A stretch of 64,000 bases of DNA from Liolophura sinensis (Eukaryota; Mollusca; Polyplacophora; Chitonida; Chitonidae). Below, in pieces: positions 14,701-26,999 of this stretch (its first letter is position 1; each line of letters starts with the position of its first letter). Position numbers and translations under genes: made by a program. The notes beneath the pieces were generated by a model. It was not told where the DNA came from. It ran no database searches and worked only from the letters and a program-made list of their open reading frames with translations. The DNA lies in the NCBI RefSeq assembly GCF_032854445.1, contig NW_027018019.1, forward strand, positions 51,973-115,972. Direction: 5' to 3'.

Positions 14701-17700
14701 GTACAATCGCGACTGGTCATTACTATATTCAACTTTTGACTATAAGTTATGTGCCCTTCGGTAGCCCAGAAAACGTCAAATCTTTGGGCTAAGCCCATTT
14801 AACTCACCCAGCAATTGCCTTACTTCTAAGTCCAACACAATCTCAATGTCTTTATCTACGTGTAGAAAAACCACACCATTTGTACATGAAAAACACAAGG
14901 TACTTGATACAGTCTGCTGTAAAAAGTACAACTGAACACTGACCCACTTCAGTAAGGTGCCAAAAGATGCGGAATTGAGCCAGGCATCGGCAGCTGTTGA
15001 AAAATTGCAAATATCCCTGGTTTCCATGGAGTAAGAGCCGTTGCTACGCACGTGATTATGACATAAATGATCATTGAATTGTCACTACAGCCAAAAGTAT
15101 TGGTCGGAGAGCAACGCGGATTGCACCATTCGATTTGTCGTCACAAAATACGTCGGATTAGCCTCTTACTAGTAGCACTGGAACAGTTTTTCCACTTTTG
15201 CATTTTTGCCTGGTCTTTTTGTTAATTGAAATCGGCTACACTGTACTCTGTACAATCGCGACTGGTTATTACTATATTCAACTTTTGACTATAAGTTATG
15301 TGCCCTTCGGTAGCCCAGAAGACCTGAAATCTTTGGGCCAAGCTCATTTAACTCACCCAGCAGTTGTCTTACTTCTAAGTGCAAGACAATCTCAAAGTCT
15401 TTATCTACGTGTAGAAAAACCACACCATTTGTACATAAAAAACACAAGGTACTTGATACAGTCTGCTGTAAAAAGTACAACTAAACACTGACCCACATTT
15501 ATAAGGTGCCAAAAGATGCGGAGTTGGGCCAGGCATCGGCAGCTGTTAAAAAATTGCAAATATCCCTGGTTTCCATGGAGTAAGAGCCGTTGCTGGGCAC
15601 GTGATTATGACATAAATGATCATTCAATTGTCACTACAGCCAAAAGTATTGGTCGGAGAGCAACGCGGTTTGCACCATTCGATTTTTCCTCACAAAATAC
15701 GTCGGATTAGCCTCTTACCAGCAGCACTGGAACAGTTTTTCCACTTTTGCATTTTTGCCTGGTCTTTTTGTTAATTGAAATCGGCTACACTGTACTCTGT
15801 ACAATCGCGACTGGTCATTACTATATTCAACTTTTGACTATAAGTTATGTGCCCTTCGGTAGCCCAGAAGACGTCAAATCTTTGGGCTCAGCCCATTTAA
15901 CTCACTCAGCAATTGTCTTACTTCTAAGTGCAAGACAATCTCAATGTCTTTATCTACGTGTAGAAAAACCAGACCATTTGTACATAAAAAACACAAGGTA
16001 CTTGATACAGTCTGCTGTAAAAAGTACTACTAAACACTGACCCACATTTATAAGGTGCCAAAAGATGCGGAATTGGGCCAGGCATCGGCAGCTGTTAAAA
16101 AATTGCAAATATCCCTGGTTTCCATGGAGTAAGAGCCGTTGCTGGGCACGTGATTATGACATCAATGATCATTCAATTGTCGCTACAGCCAAAAGTATTG
16201 GTCGGAGAGCATCGCGGTTTGCACCATTCGATTTCTCGTCACAAAATACGTCGGATTAGCCTCTTACCAGCAGCACTGGAACATTTTTTCCACTTTTGCA
16301 TTTTTGCCTGGTCTTTTTGTTAATTGAAATCGGCTACACTGTACTCTGTACAATCGCGACTGGTCATTACTATATTCAACTTTTGACTATAAGTTATGTG
16401 CCCTTCGGTAGCCCAGAAGACCTGAAATCTTTGGGCTAAGCCCATTTAACTCACCCAGCAATTGCCTTACTTCTAAGTGCAAGACAATCTCAATGTCTTT
16501 ATCTACGTGTAGAAAAACCACACCATTTGTACGTGAAAAACACAAGGTACTTGATACAGTCTGCTGTAAAAAGTACAACTGAACACTGACCCACTTCAGT
16601 AAGGTGCCAAAAGATGCGGAATTGAGCCAGGCATCGGCAGCTGTTGAGAAATTGCAAATTTTCCTGGTTTCCATTGAGTAAGAGCCGTTGCTGGGCACGC
16701 GAATATGACATAAATGATCATTCAATTGTCACTACAGCCAAAATTATTGGTCGGAGAGCAACGCGGTTTGCACCATTCGATTTGTCGTCACAAAATACGT
16801 CGGATTAGCCTCTTACCAGCAGCACTGGAACAGTTTTTCCACTTTTGCATTTTTGCCTGGTCTGTTTGTTAATTGAAATCGGCTACACTGTACTCTGTAC
16901 AATCGCGACTGGTCATTACTATATTCAACTTTTGACTATAAGTTATGTGCCCTTCGGTAGCCCAGAAAACGTCAAATCTTTGGGCTAAGCCCATTTAACT
17001 CACCCAGCAATTGCCTTACTTCTAAGTCCAAGACAATCTCAATGTCTTTATCTACGTGTAGAAAAACCACACCATTTGTACATAAAAAACACAAGGTACT
17101 TGATACAGTCTGCAGTAAAAAGTACAACTAAACACTTACCCACATTTATAAACTGCCTAAAGATGCGGAATTGGGCCAGGCATCGGCAGCTGTTAAAAAA
17201 TTGTAAATATCCCTGGTTTCCATGGAGTAAGAGCCGTTGCTGGGCACGTGATTATGACAAAAATAATTATTTAATTGTCGCTACAGCCAAAAGTATTGGT
17301 CGGAGAGCAACGCGGTTTGCACCATTCGATTTCTCGTCACAAAATACGTCGGATAAGCCTCTTACCAGCAGCACTGGAACAGTTTTTCCACTTTTGCATT
17401 TTTGCCTGGTCTTTTTGTTAATTGAAATCGGCTACACTGTACTCTGTACAATCGCGACTGGTCATTACTATATTCAACTTTTGACTATAAGTTATGTGCC
17501 CTTCGGTAGCCCAGAAGACGTCAAATCTTTGGGCTAAGCCCATTTAACTCACCCAGCAATTGCCTTACTTCTAAGTCCAAGACAATCTCAATGTCTTTAT
17601 CTACGTGTAGAAAAACCACACCATTTGTACATGAAAAACACAAGGTACTTGATACAGTCTGCTGTAAAAAGTACAACTGAACACTGACCCACTTCAGTAA

Positions 17701-20159
17701 GGTGCCAAAAGATGCGGAATTGAGCCAGGCATCGGCAGCTGTTGAAAAATTGCAAATATCCCTGGTTTCCATGGAGTAAGAGCCGTTGCTACGCACGTGA
17801 TTATGACATAAATGATCATTCAATTGTCACTACAGCCAAAAGTATTGGTCGGAGAGCAACGCGGATTGCACCATTCGATTTCTCGTCACAAAATACGTCG
17901 GATTAGTCTCTTACCAGCAGCACTGGAACATTTTTTCCACTTTTGCATTTTTACCTGGTCTTTTTGTTAATTGAAATCGGCTACACTGTACTCTGTACAA
18001 TCGCGACTGGTCATTACTATATTCAACTTTTGACTATAAGTTATGTGCCCTTCGGTAGCCCAGAAGACCTGGAATCTTTGGGCTAAGCCCATTTAACTCA
18101 CCCAGCAATTGCCTTACTTCTAAGTGGAAGATAATCTCAATGTCTTTATCTACGTGTAGAAAAACCACACCATTTGTACATGAAAAACACAAGGTACTTG
18201 ATACAGTCTGCTGTAAAAAGTACAACTGAACACTGACCCACTTCAGTAAGGTGCCAAAAGATGCGGAATTGAGCCAGGCATCGGCAGCTGTTGAAAAATT
18301 GCAAATTTCCCTGGTTTCCATGGAGTAAGAGCCGTTGCTGGGCACGTGATTATGACATAAATGATCATTCAATTGTCACTACAGCCAAAAGCATTAGTCG
18401 GAGAGCAACGCGGTTTGCACCATTCGATTTCTCGTCACAAAATACGTCGGATTAGCCTCTTACCAGCAGCACTGGAACAGTTTTTCCACTTTTGCATTTT
18501 TACCTGGTCTTTTTGTTAATTAAAATCGGCTACACTGTACTCTGTACAATCGCGACTGGTCATTACTATATTCAACTTTTGACTATAAGTTATGTGCCCT
18601 TCGGTAGCCCAGAAGACCTGAAATCTTTGGGCCAAGCCCATTTAACTCACCCAGCAATTGCCTTACTTCTAACTGCAAGACAATCTCAATGTCTTTATCT
18701 ACGTGTAGAAAAACCACACCATTTGTACGTGAAAAACACAAGGTACTTGATACAGTCTGCTGTAAAAAGTACAACTGAACACTGACCCACATTTATAAGG
18801 TTCCAAAAGATGCGGAGTTGGGCCAGGCATCGGCAGCTGTTAAAAAATTGCAAATATCCCTGGTTTCCATGGAGTAAGAGCCGTTGCAGGGCACCTGATT
18901 ATGACATAAATGATCATTCAATTGCCACTACAGCCAAAATTATTGCTCGGAGAGCATCGCGGTTTGCACCATTCGATTTCTCGTCACAAAATACGTCGGA
19001 TTAGCCTCTTACCAGCAGCACTGGAACAGTTTTTGCACTTTTGCATTTTTGCCTGGTCTTTTTGTTAATTGAAATCGGCTACACTGTACTCTGTACAATC
19101 GCGACTGGTCATTACTATATTCAACTTTTGACTATAAGTTATGTGCCCTTCGGTAGCCCAGAAGACGTCAAATCTTTGTGCTAAGCCCATTTAACTCACC
19201 CAGCAATTGTCTTACTTCTAAGTCCAAGACAATCTCAATGTCTTTATCTACGTGTAGAAAAACCACACCATTTGTACATAAAAAACACAAGGTACTTGAT
19301 ACAGTCTGCAGTAAAAAGTACAACTAAACACTGACCCACATTTATAAGGTGCCAAAAGATGCGGAATTGGGCCAGGCATCGGCAGCTGTTAAAAAATTGC
19401 AAATATCCCTGGTTTCCATGGAGTAAGAGCCGTTGCTGGGCACGTGATTATGACATCAATGATCATTCAATTGTCGCTACAGCCAAAAGTATTGGTTGGA
19501 GAGCATCGCGGTTTGCACCATTCGATTTCTCGTCACAAAATACGTCGGATAAGCCTCTTACTAGCAGCACTGGAACATTTTTTCCACTTTTGCATTTTTG
19601 CCTGGTCTTTTTGTTAATTGAAATCGGCTACACTGTACTCTGTACAATCGCGACTGGTCATTACTATATTCAACTTTTGACTATAAGTTATGTGCCCTTC
19701 GGTAGCCCAGAAGACCTGAAATCTTTGGGCTAAGGCCATTTAACTCACCCAGCAATTGCCTTACTTCTAAGTGGAAGACAATCTCAATGTCTTTATCTAC
19801 GTGTAGAAAAACCACACCATTTGTACGTGAAAAACACAAGGTACTTGATACAGTCTGCTGTAAAAAGTACAACTGAACACTGACCCACTTCAGTAAGGTG
19901 CCAAAAGATGCGAATTGAGCCAGGCATCGGCAGCTGTTGAGAAATTGCAAATTTTCCTGGTTTCCATGGAGTAAGAGCCGTTGCTGTGCACGTGATTATG
20001 ACAAAAATGATCATTCAATTGTCACTACAGCCAAAAGTATTGGTCGGAGAGCAACGCGGTTTGCACCATTCGATTTGTCTTCACAAAATACGTCGGATTA
20101 GCCTCTTACCAGCAGCACTGGAACAGTTTTTCCACTTTTGCATTTTTGCCTGGTCTTTT

Positions 20160-20367
20160 TGTTAATTGAAATCGGCTACACATTACTATGTACCATCGCG
20201 ACTGGTCATTACTATATTTAACTTTTGACTATAAGTTATGTGCCGTTCGGTATCTACGTGTGTAGAAAAACCACACCAATTGTACGTGGAAAACACAAGG
20301 TACTTGATACAGTCTGCTGTAAAAAGTACAACTAAACACTGACCCACATTTATAAGGTGCCAAAAGA
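20160..20367. repeat. Truncated satellite monomers
   Basis: The interval between ATG landmarks at 19,908 and 20,367 is 459 bp rather than 549. The junction is at about 20,252, where CGGTA is joined directly to TCTACGTGTG, removing about 90 bp. A smaller 28-bp loss shortens a monomer at about 21,262. These are internal deletions of the array, not a change of repeat family. Confidence 0.75.
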
Positions 20368-23300
20368 TGCGGAATTGAGCCAGGCATCAGCAGCTGTTAA
20401 AAAATTGCAAATATCCCTGGTTTCCATGGAGTAAGAGCCGTTGTTGGGCACGTGATTATGACATCAATGATCATTCAATTGTCGCTACAGCCAAATATAT
20501 TGGTCGGAGAGCAACGCGGTTTGCACCATTCGATTTCTCGTCACAAAATACGTCGGATTAGCCTCTTACTAGTAGCACTGGAACAGTTTTTCCACTTTTG
20601 CATTTTTGCCTGGTCTTTTTGTTAATTGAAACCGGCTACACTGTACTCTGTACAATCGCGACTGGTCATTACTATATTCAACTTTTTACTATAAGTTATG
20701 TGCCCTTCGGTAGCCCAGAAGACCTGAAATCTTTGGGCCAAGCCCATTTAACTCACCCAGCAATTGTCTTACTTCTAAGTCCAAGACAATCTCAATGTCT
20801 TTATCTACGTGTAGAAAAACCACACCATTTGTACATAAAAAACGCAAGGTACTTGATACAGTCTGCTGTAAAAAGTACAACTAAACACTGACCCACATTT
20901 ATAAGGTGCCAAAGGATGCGTAATTGGGCCAGGCATCGGCAGCTGTTGAAAAATTGCAAATTTCCCTGGTTTCCATGGAGTAAGAGCCGTTGCTGGGCAC
21001 GTGATTATAACATAAATGATCATTCAATTGTCGCTACAGCCAAAAGTATTGGTCGGAGAGCAACGCGGATTGCACCATTCGATTTCTCGTCACAAAATAC
21101 GTCGGATTAGCCTCTTACTAGTAGCACTGGAACAGTTTTTCCACTTTTGCATTTTTGCCTGGTCTTTTTGTTAATTGAAATCGGCTACACTGTACTATGT
21201 ACAATCGCGACTGGTCATTACTATATTCAACTTTTTACTATAAGTTATGTGCCCTTCGGTAGGCCCATTTAACTCACCCAGCAATTGCCTTACTTCTAAC
21301 TGCAAGACAATCTCAATGTCTTTATCTACGTGTAGAAAAACCACACCATTTGTACATAAAAAACACAAGGTACTTGATACAGTCTGCTGTAAAAAGTACA
21401 ACTAAACACTGACCCACATTTATAAGGTGCCAAAGGATGCGGAATTGGGCCAGGCATCGGCAGCTGTTGAAAAATTGCAAATTTCCCTGGTTTCCATGGA
21501 GTAAGAGCCGTTGCTGGGCACGTGATTATGACATAAATGATCATTCAATTGTCGCTACAGCCAAAAGTATTGGTCGGAGAGCAACGCGGATTGCACCATT
21601 CGATTTCTCGTCACAAAATACGTCGGATTAGCCTCTTACTAGTAGCACTGGAACAGTTTTTCCACTTTTGCATTTTTGCCTGGTCTTTTTGTTAATTGAA
21701 ATCGGCTACACTGTACTATGTACAATCGCGACTGGTCATTACTATATTCAACTTTTTACTATAAGTTATGTGCCCTTCGGTAGCCCAGAAGACGTCAAAT
21801 CTTTCGACTAAGCCCATTTAACTCACCCAGCAATTGCCTTACTTCTAATTCGAAAACAATCTCAATGTCTTTATCTACGTGTAGAAAAACCAGACCATTT
21901 GTACATAAAAAACACAAGGTACTTGATACAGTCTGCTGCAAAAAGTACAACTAAACACTGACCCACATTTATAAGGTGCCAAAGGATGCGGAATTGGGCC
22001 AGGCATCGGCAGCTGTTGAAAAATTGCAAATTTCCCTGGTTTCCATGGAGTAAGAGCCGTTGCTGGGCACGTGATTATGACATAAATGATCATTCAATTG
22101 TCGCTACAGCCAAAAGTATTGGTCGGAGAGCAACGCGGATTGCACCATTCGATTTCTCGTCACAAAATACGTCGGATTAGCCTCTTACTAGTAGCACTGG
22201 AACAGTTTTTCCACTTTTGCATTTTTACCTGGTCTTTTTGTTAATTGAAATCGGCTACACTGTACTATGTACAATCGCGACTGGTCATTACTATATTCAA
22301 CTTTTTACTATAAGTTATGTGCCCTTCGGTAGCCCAGAAGACGTCAAATCTTTCGGCTAAGCCCATTTAACTCACCCAGCAATTGCCTTACTTCTAATTC
22401 AAAAACAATCTCAATGTCTTTATCTACGTGTAGAAAAACCACACCATTTGTACATAAAAAACACAAGGTACTTGATACAGTCTGCTGTAAAAAGTACAAC
22501 TAAACACTGACCCACATTTAAAAAGTGCCAAAGGATGCGGAATTGGGCCAGGCATCGGCAGCTGTTGAAAAATTGCAAATTTCCCTGGTTTCCATGGAGT
22601 AAGAGCCGTTGCTGGGCACGTGATTATGACATAAATGATCATTCAATTGTCGCTACAGCCAAAAGTATTGGTCGGAGAGCAACGCGGATTGCACCATTCG
22701 ATTTCTCGTCACAAAATACGTCGGATTAGCCTCTTACCAGCAGCACTGGAACAGTTTTTCCACTTTTGCATTTTTGCCTGGTCTTTTTGTTAATTGAAAT
22801 CGGCTACACTGTACTCTGTACAATCGCGACTGGTCATTACTATATTCAACTTTTGACTATAAGTTATGTGCCCTTCGGTAGCCCAGAAGACCTGAAATCT
22901 TTGGGCTAAGCCCATTTAACTCACCCAGCAATTGTCTTACTTCTAAGTGCAAGACAATCTCAATGTCTTTATCTACGTGTAAAAAAACCACACCATTTGT
23001 ACATGAAAAACACAAGGTACTTGATACAGTCTGCTGTAAAAAGAACAACTGAACACTGACCCACTTCAGTAAGGTGCCAAAAGATGCGGAATTGAGCCAG
23101 GCATCGGCAGCTGTTGAAAAATTGCAAATTTCCCTGGTTTCCATGGAGTAAGAGCCGTTGCTGGGCACGTGATTATGACATAAATGATCATTCAATTGTC
23201 ACTACAGCCAAAAGTATTGGTCGGAGAGCAACGCGGATTGCACCATTCGATTTCTCGTCACAAAATACGTCGGATTAGCCTCTTACCAGCAGCACTGGAA

Positions 23301-25827
23301 CAATTTTTCCACTTTTGCATTTTTCCCTGGTCTTTTTGTTAATTGAAATCGGCTACACTGTACTATGTACCATCGCGACTGGTCATTACTATATTCAACT
23401 TTTGACTATAAGTTATGTGCCCTTCGGTAGCCCAGAAGACGTCAAATCTTTGGCTAAGCCCATTTAACTCACCCAGCAATTGCCTTACTTCTAATTCGAA
23501 GACAATCTCAATGTCTTTATCTACGTGTAGAAAAACCACACCATTTGTACGTGAAAAACACAAGGTACTTGATACAGTCTGCTGTAAAAAGTACAACTGA
23601 ACACTGACCCACATTTATAAGGTGCCAAAAGATGCGGAATTGAGCCAGGCATCAGCAGCTGTTAAAAAATTGCAAATTTCCCTGGTTTCCATGGAGTAAG
23701 AGCCGTTGCTGGGCACGTGATTATGACATAAATGATCATTCAATAGTCACTACAGCCAAAAGTATTGGTCGGAGAGCAACGCCGTTTGCACCATTCGATT
23801 TCTCGTCACAAAATACGTCGGATTAGCCTCTTACCAGCAGGACTGGAACAGTTTTTCCACTTTTGCATTTTTGCCTGGTCTTTTTGTTAATTGAAATCGG
23901 CTACACTGTACTCTGTACAATCGCGACTGGTCATTATTATATTCAACTTTTGACTATAAGTTATGTGCCCTTCGGTAGCCCAGAGGATCTGAAATCTTTG
24001 GGCTAAGCCCATTTAACTCATCCAGCAACTGCCTTACTTCTAAGTGCAAGACAATCTCAATGTCTTTATCTACGTGTAGAAAAACCAGATTATTTGTACA
24101 TGAAAAACACAAGGTACTTGATACAGTCTGCTGTAAAAAGTACAACTAAACACTGACCCCCATTTATAAGGTGCCAAAAGATGCGGAATTGGGCCAGGCA
24201 TCGACAGCTGTTAAAAAATTGTTAATATCCCTGGTTTCCATGGAGTAAGAGCCGTTGCTGGGCACGTGATTATGACATAAATAATCATTGAATTGTCGCT
24301 ACAGCCAAAAGTATTGGTCGGAGAGCAACGCGGTTTGCACCATTCGATTTCTCCTAACAAAATACGTCGGATTAGCCTCTTACCAGCAGCACTGGAACAG
24401 TTTTTCCACTTTTGCATTTTTGCCTGGTCTTTTTGTTAATTGAAATCGGCTACACTGTACTCTGTACCATCGCGACTGGTCATTACTATATTCAACTTTT
24501 GACTATATGTTATGTGCCCTTCGGTAGCCCAGAAGACGTCAAATCTTTGGGCTAAGCCCATTTAACTCACCCAGCAATTGCCTTACTTCTAAGTCCAAGA
24601 CAATCTCAATGTCTTTATCTACGTGTAGAAAAACCACACCAATTGTACGTGAAAAACACAAGGTACTTGATACAGTCTGCTGTAAAAAGTACAACTGAAC
24701 ACTGGCCCACTTCAGTAAGGTGCCAAAAGATGCGGAATTGAGCCAGGCATCGGGAGCTGTTGACAAATTGCAAATTTCCCTGGTTTCCATGGAGTAAGAG
24801 CCGTTGCTACGCACGTGATTATGACATAAATGATCATTCAATTGTCACTATAGCCAAAAGTATTGGTCGGAGAGCAACGCGGATTGCACCATTCGATTTG
24901 TCGTCACAAAATACGTCGGATTAGCCTCTTACTAGTAGCACTGGAACAGTTTTTCCACTTTTGCATTTTTGCCTGGTCTTTTTGTTAATTGAAATCGGCT
25001 ACACTGTACTATGTACAATCGCGACTGGTCATTACTATATTCAACTTTTGACTATAAGTTATGTGCCCTTCGGTAGCCCAGAAGACCTGAAATCTTTGGG
25101 CTAAGCCCATTTAACTCACCCAGCAATTGCCTTACTTCTAACTGCAAGACAATCTCAATGTCTTTATCTACGTGTAGAAAAACCAGACCATTTGTACATA
25201 ATAAACACAAGGTACTTGATACAGTCTGCTGTAAAAAGTACAACTAAACACTGACCCACATTTATAAGGTGCCAAAAGATGCGGAATTGGGCCAGGCATC
25301 GGCAGCTGTTAAAAAATTGCAAATATCCCTGGTTTCCATGGAGTAAGAGCCGTTGCTGGGCACGTGATTATGACATCAATGATCATTCAATTGTCGCTAT
25401 AGCCAAAAGTATTGGTCGGAGAGCAACGCGGTTTGCACCATTGGATTTGTCGTCACAAAATACGTCGAATTAGCCTCTTACCAGCAGCACTGGAACAGTT
25501 TTTCCACTTTTGCATTTTTACCTGGTCTTTTTGTTAATTGAAATCGGCTACACTGTACTCTGTACAATCGCGACTGGTCATTACTATATTCAACTTTTGA
25601 CTATAAGTTATGTGCCCTTTGGTAGCCCAGAAGACGTCAAATCTTTGGGCTAAGCCCATTTAACTCACCCAGCAATTGTCTTACTTCTAAGTCCAAGACA
25701 ATCTCAATGTCTTTATCTACGTGTAGAAAAACCACACCATTTGTACATAAAAAACACAAGGTACTTGATACAGTCTGCTGTAAAAAGTACAACTGACCAC
25801 AGACCCACATGAATAAGGTGCCAAAAG

Positions 25828-25833
25828 ATGCGG
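25828..25833. other. Target site duplication ATGCGG (left)
   Basis: Six bases of satellite immediately before the element, repeated exactly after it. A 6-bp duplication is the hallmark of Polinton integration. The same hexamer is present once at this position in most uninterrupted monomers, so the insertion point is fixed to the base. Confidence 0.95.
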
Positions 25834-25918
25834 AGTAGTATAGAATGTGGGTTTGGGGTCTCCGTGGGGATCCATTTTTTGTGGTTTTGGGGATCTGTTT
25901 TTTTGTGGTGATGTGGTG

Positions 25919-25965
25919 GTGACGTCACACCTGCCAGCCCGAAGGGCTGGTAGGTGTGACGTCAC
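25919..25965. repeat. Near-terminal palindrome with paired CRE motifs
   Basis: Two 22-bp arms separated by GAA, with a single mismatched pair; each arm begins GTGACGTCACACCT or its complement. It can form a long hairpin 85 bp from the transposon end. Each arm contains TGACGTCA, the CREB/ATF site. It may be a terminal structure for replication or integrase recognition, or an enhancer for the nearby zinc-finger gene; the sequence alone does not decide. Confidence 0.85.
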
Positions 25966-26144
25966 CCCTCAGTTGTGGGTTTTTTCCACGGCGCGGGGCG
26001 TATGTGTATAGACGAGTGTGATATAGTGTACAGTATAACCGTATAACAGTATAGGGAAAAAAGAGCGAAAAAAAAAGAGGCAAAACGTCGGCTTGTAAAG
26101 TCGAGTGGGACAGCTCGAAAAGAGCTCCCGGGCGCCAAAACGGA

Positions 26145-26246
26145 CCAATGGGTGAGCCGGATTTGCCCCAAAACTGCCCAATGGGGGGCCCGCAAAACGG
26201 ACCAATCAGCGTGCGAGAAGAGGTTACGTAAGAAAAACGAACCAAT
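26145..26246 (+). promoter_or_regulatory. CCAAT-box cluster upstream of the zinc-finger gene
   Basis: Four CCAAT boxes at 26145, 26178, 26202 and 26242, three preceded by A or AC and two in the context ACCAATCAGCGTG, plus a perfect TTACGTAA (bZIP-type) site at 26224-26231. They lie 120-220 bp before the zinc-finger ATG at 26367. No clear TATA box lies between them and the start, so this looks like a TATA-less CCAAT promoter. The mirrored cluster is at 43903-44006. Confidence 0.6.
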
Positions 26247-26366
26247 CAGCGTGTGGTGAATTTCCGCGTATCTCAGGTACAAAAAGACAGGTGCAGCAGT
26301 AGTAGATCACTTCACCCGAAGACACCGACCGACCGAGCGAGCGAGCGACCGAGTAAACAAGCAACG

Positions 26367-26862
26367 ATGGATCAAGAGGATTTCGAGGTTATTATGGAGA
26401 AGAAGACGTTGGAGGGGAAGAAGACGGCGAAGCTATTTACCTGCGAGGTGTGCGATCGAGGATTTACCCGACGTGATAGCTGGCGACGTCATCACCAAAC
26501 ACAGCACGGCGATAAGGAGAAAAAGAAGAAGACGGAGAAGTATTTTTGCCGGGTGTGTGCCCAGCATTTTACCCTGCGGAATAACTGGCTCCGACACCAG
26601 CGGACGCATCACCAGCCCCAGACAAACAAAAGATTCACCTGTCCGACCTGTGACCGGACGTTTTTTCGCCGAGAACATTTGATCCGCCATCAACAGCGCC
26701 ATGGCAACAAACGAGAACGTGTGTGGGATTGTGAAGACTGTGGGAAGTCTTTCTACCGGTTGTGGGATTGGCGGACCCATCAACGTGGGAAACACGGCTC
26801 GGTAAGTTCTTTTTTTATTATTTTATTTTATTTTTCTCCACCCCAAGCAGCAGGTTGAGTGA
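26367..26862 (+). CDS. Four-finger C2H2 zinc-finger protein (TIR copy 1)
   Basis: A small nucleic-acid-binding protein. The first ATG in good context is at 26367; the frame is open further upstream but without an ATG. Four C2H2 fingers follow a 20-residue acidic/basic leader: C26/C29/H42/H47, C61/C64/H77/H81, C92/C95/H108/H112 and C122/C125/H138/H143. Basic linkers (KEKKKK) separate the first two. The sequence GTAAGT at 26802 and a pyrimidine-rich AAGCAG ending at 26850 suggest a 49-bp phase-0 intron, giving a three-residue tail and a stop at 26860-26862. If unspliced, the frame stops at 26858. It lies wholly within the TIR, so the element carries two copies. A role as TIR-binding or transcriptional regulator is inference; a captured host gene is the alternative. 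Confidence 0.75.
26802..26850 (+). other. Probable 49-bp intron in the zinc-finger gene
   Basis: A consensus donor (G|GTAAGT) directly follows the last zinc ligand region. A T-rich tract leads to CCCCAAGCAG at 26841-26850. The insert is extremely T-rich compared with the coding sequence, and unspliced translation yields an unrelated hydrophobic tail. The same sites exist on the minus strand at 43347-43299. Confidence 0.5.
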
Positions 26863-26925
26863 CCTACTAACCCACGAAGACGCCGCTTGATTATGGAGGT
26901 TGAAAAGCCACTGTATTCCATGAAT

Positions 26926-26998
26926 GGTCGGTTAGCTCAGTCGGCAGAGCGTTGGGCTAATGACGCGAATGTCACGGGTTCGAGCCTCATATCAGCCA
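26926..26998 (+). tRNA. tRNA-Ile(AAT)-like gene (TIR copy 1)
   Basis: A 73-nt cloverleaf: seven-base acceptor arms (GGTCGGT with ATCAGCC, one mismatch), D arm GCTC/GAGC, anticodon loop CTAATGA with AAT at positions 34-36, and a T loop TTCGAGC. The internal A box (TTAGCTCAGTCGGC) and B box (GGTTCGAGCC) are well kept, and a run of six T at 27006 could end Pol III transcription. Single mismatches in the acceptor, anticodon and T stems suggest a degenerate gene, a tRNA pseudogene or a tRNA-derived SINE head. No SINE body is evident downstream. The mirror copy is at 43151-43223. Confidence 0.65.
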
Positions 26999-26999
26999 G

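Larger units (their letters stand above)
1..25833. repeat. 549-bp satellite array, left arm
   Basis: Head-to-tail copies of a 549-bp monomer; for example the ATGCGGAATTG landmark recurs at 145, 694 and 1792, with a one-base variant at 1243. There are about 47 copies. Copies differ by scattered substitutions and fall into subtypes best seen just before the landmark: a CACTTCAGTAAGG type, a CACATTTATAAGG type and a CATGAATAAGG type. Short open frames of 60-150 codons recur on both strands with the same period and are broken by the same kinds of change as the rest, so I do not call them genes. Each monomer contains a short palindrome (TGGGCTAAGCCCA in many copies) and conserved blocks such as CTCTGTACAATCGCGACTGG. 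I do not recognise it as rDNA, histone or snRNA repeats. Confidence 0.97.

Noticed and set aside
1-25833. CRISPR-like array
   Set aside because: The repeat unit is 549 bp with no spacer/repeat alternation, and the rest of the window is eukaryotic.
26433-26795. 120-codon minus-strand frame
   Set aside because: It is the exact antisense of the zinc-finger coding region, whose C2H2 pattern clearly marks the plus strand as real.
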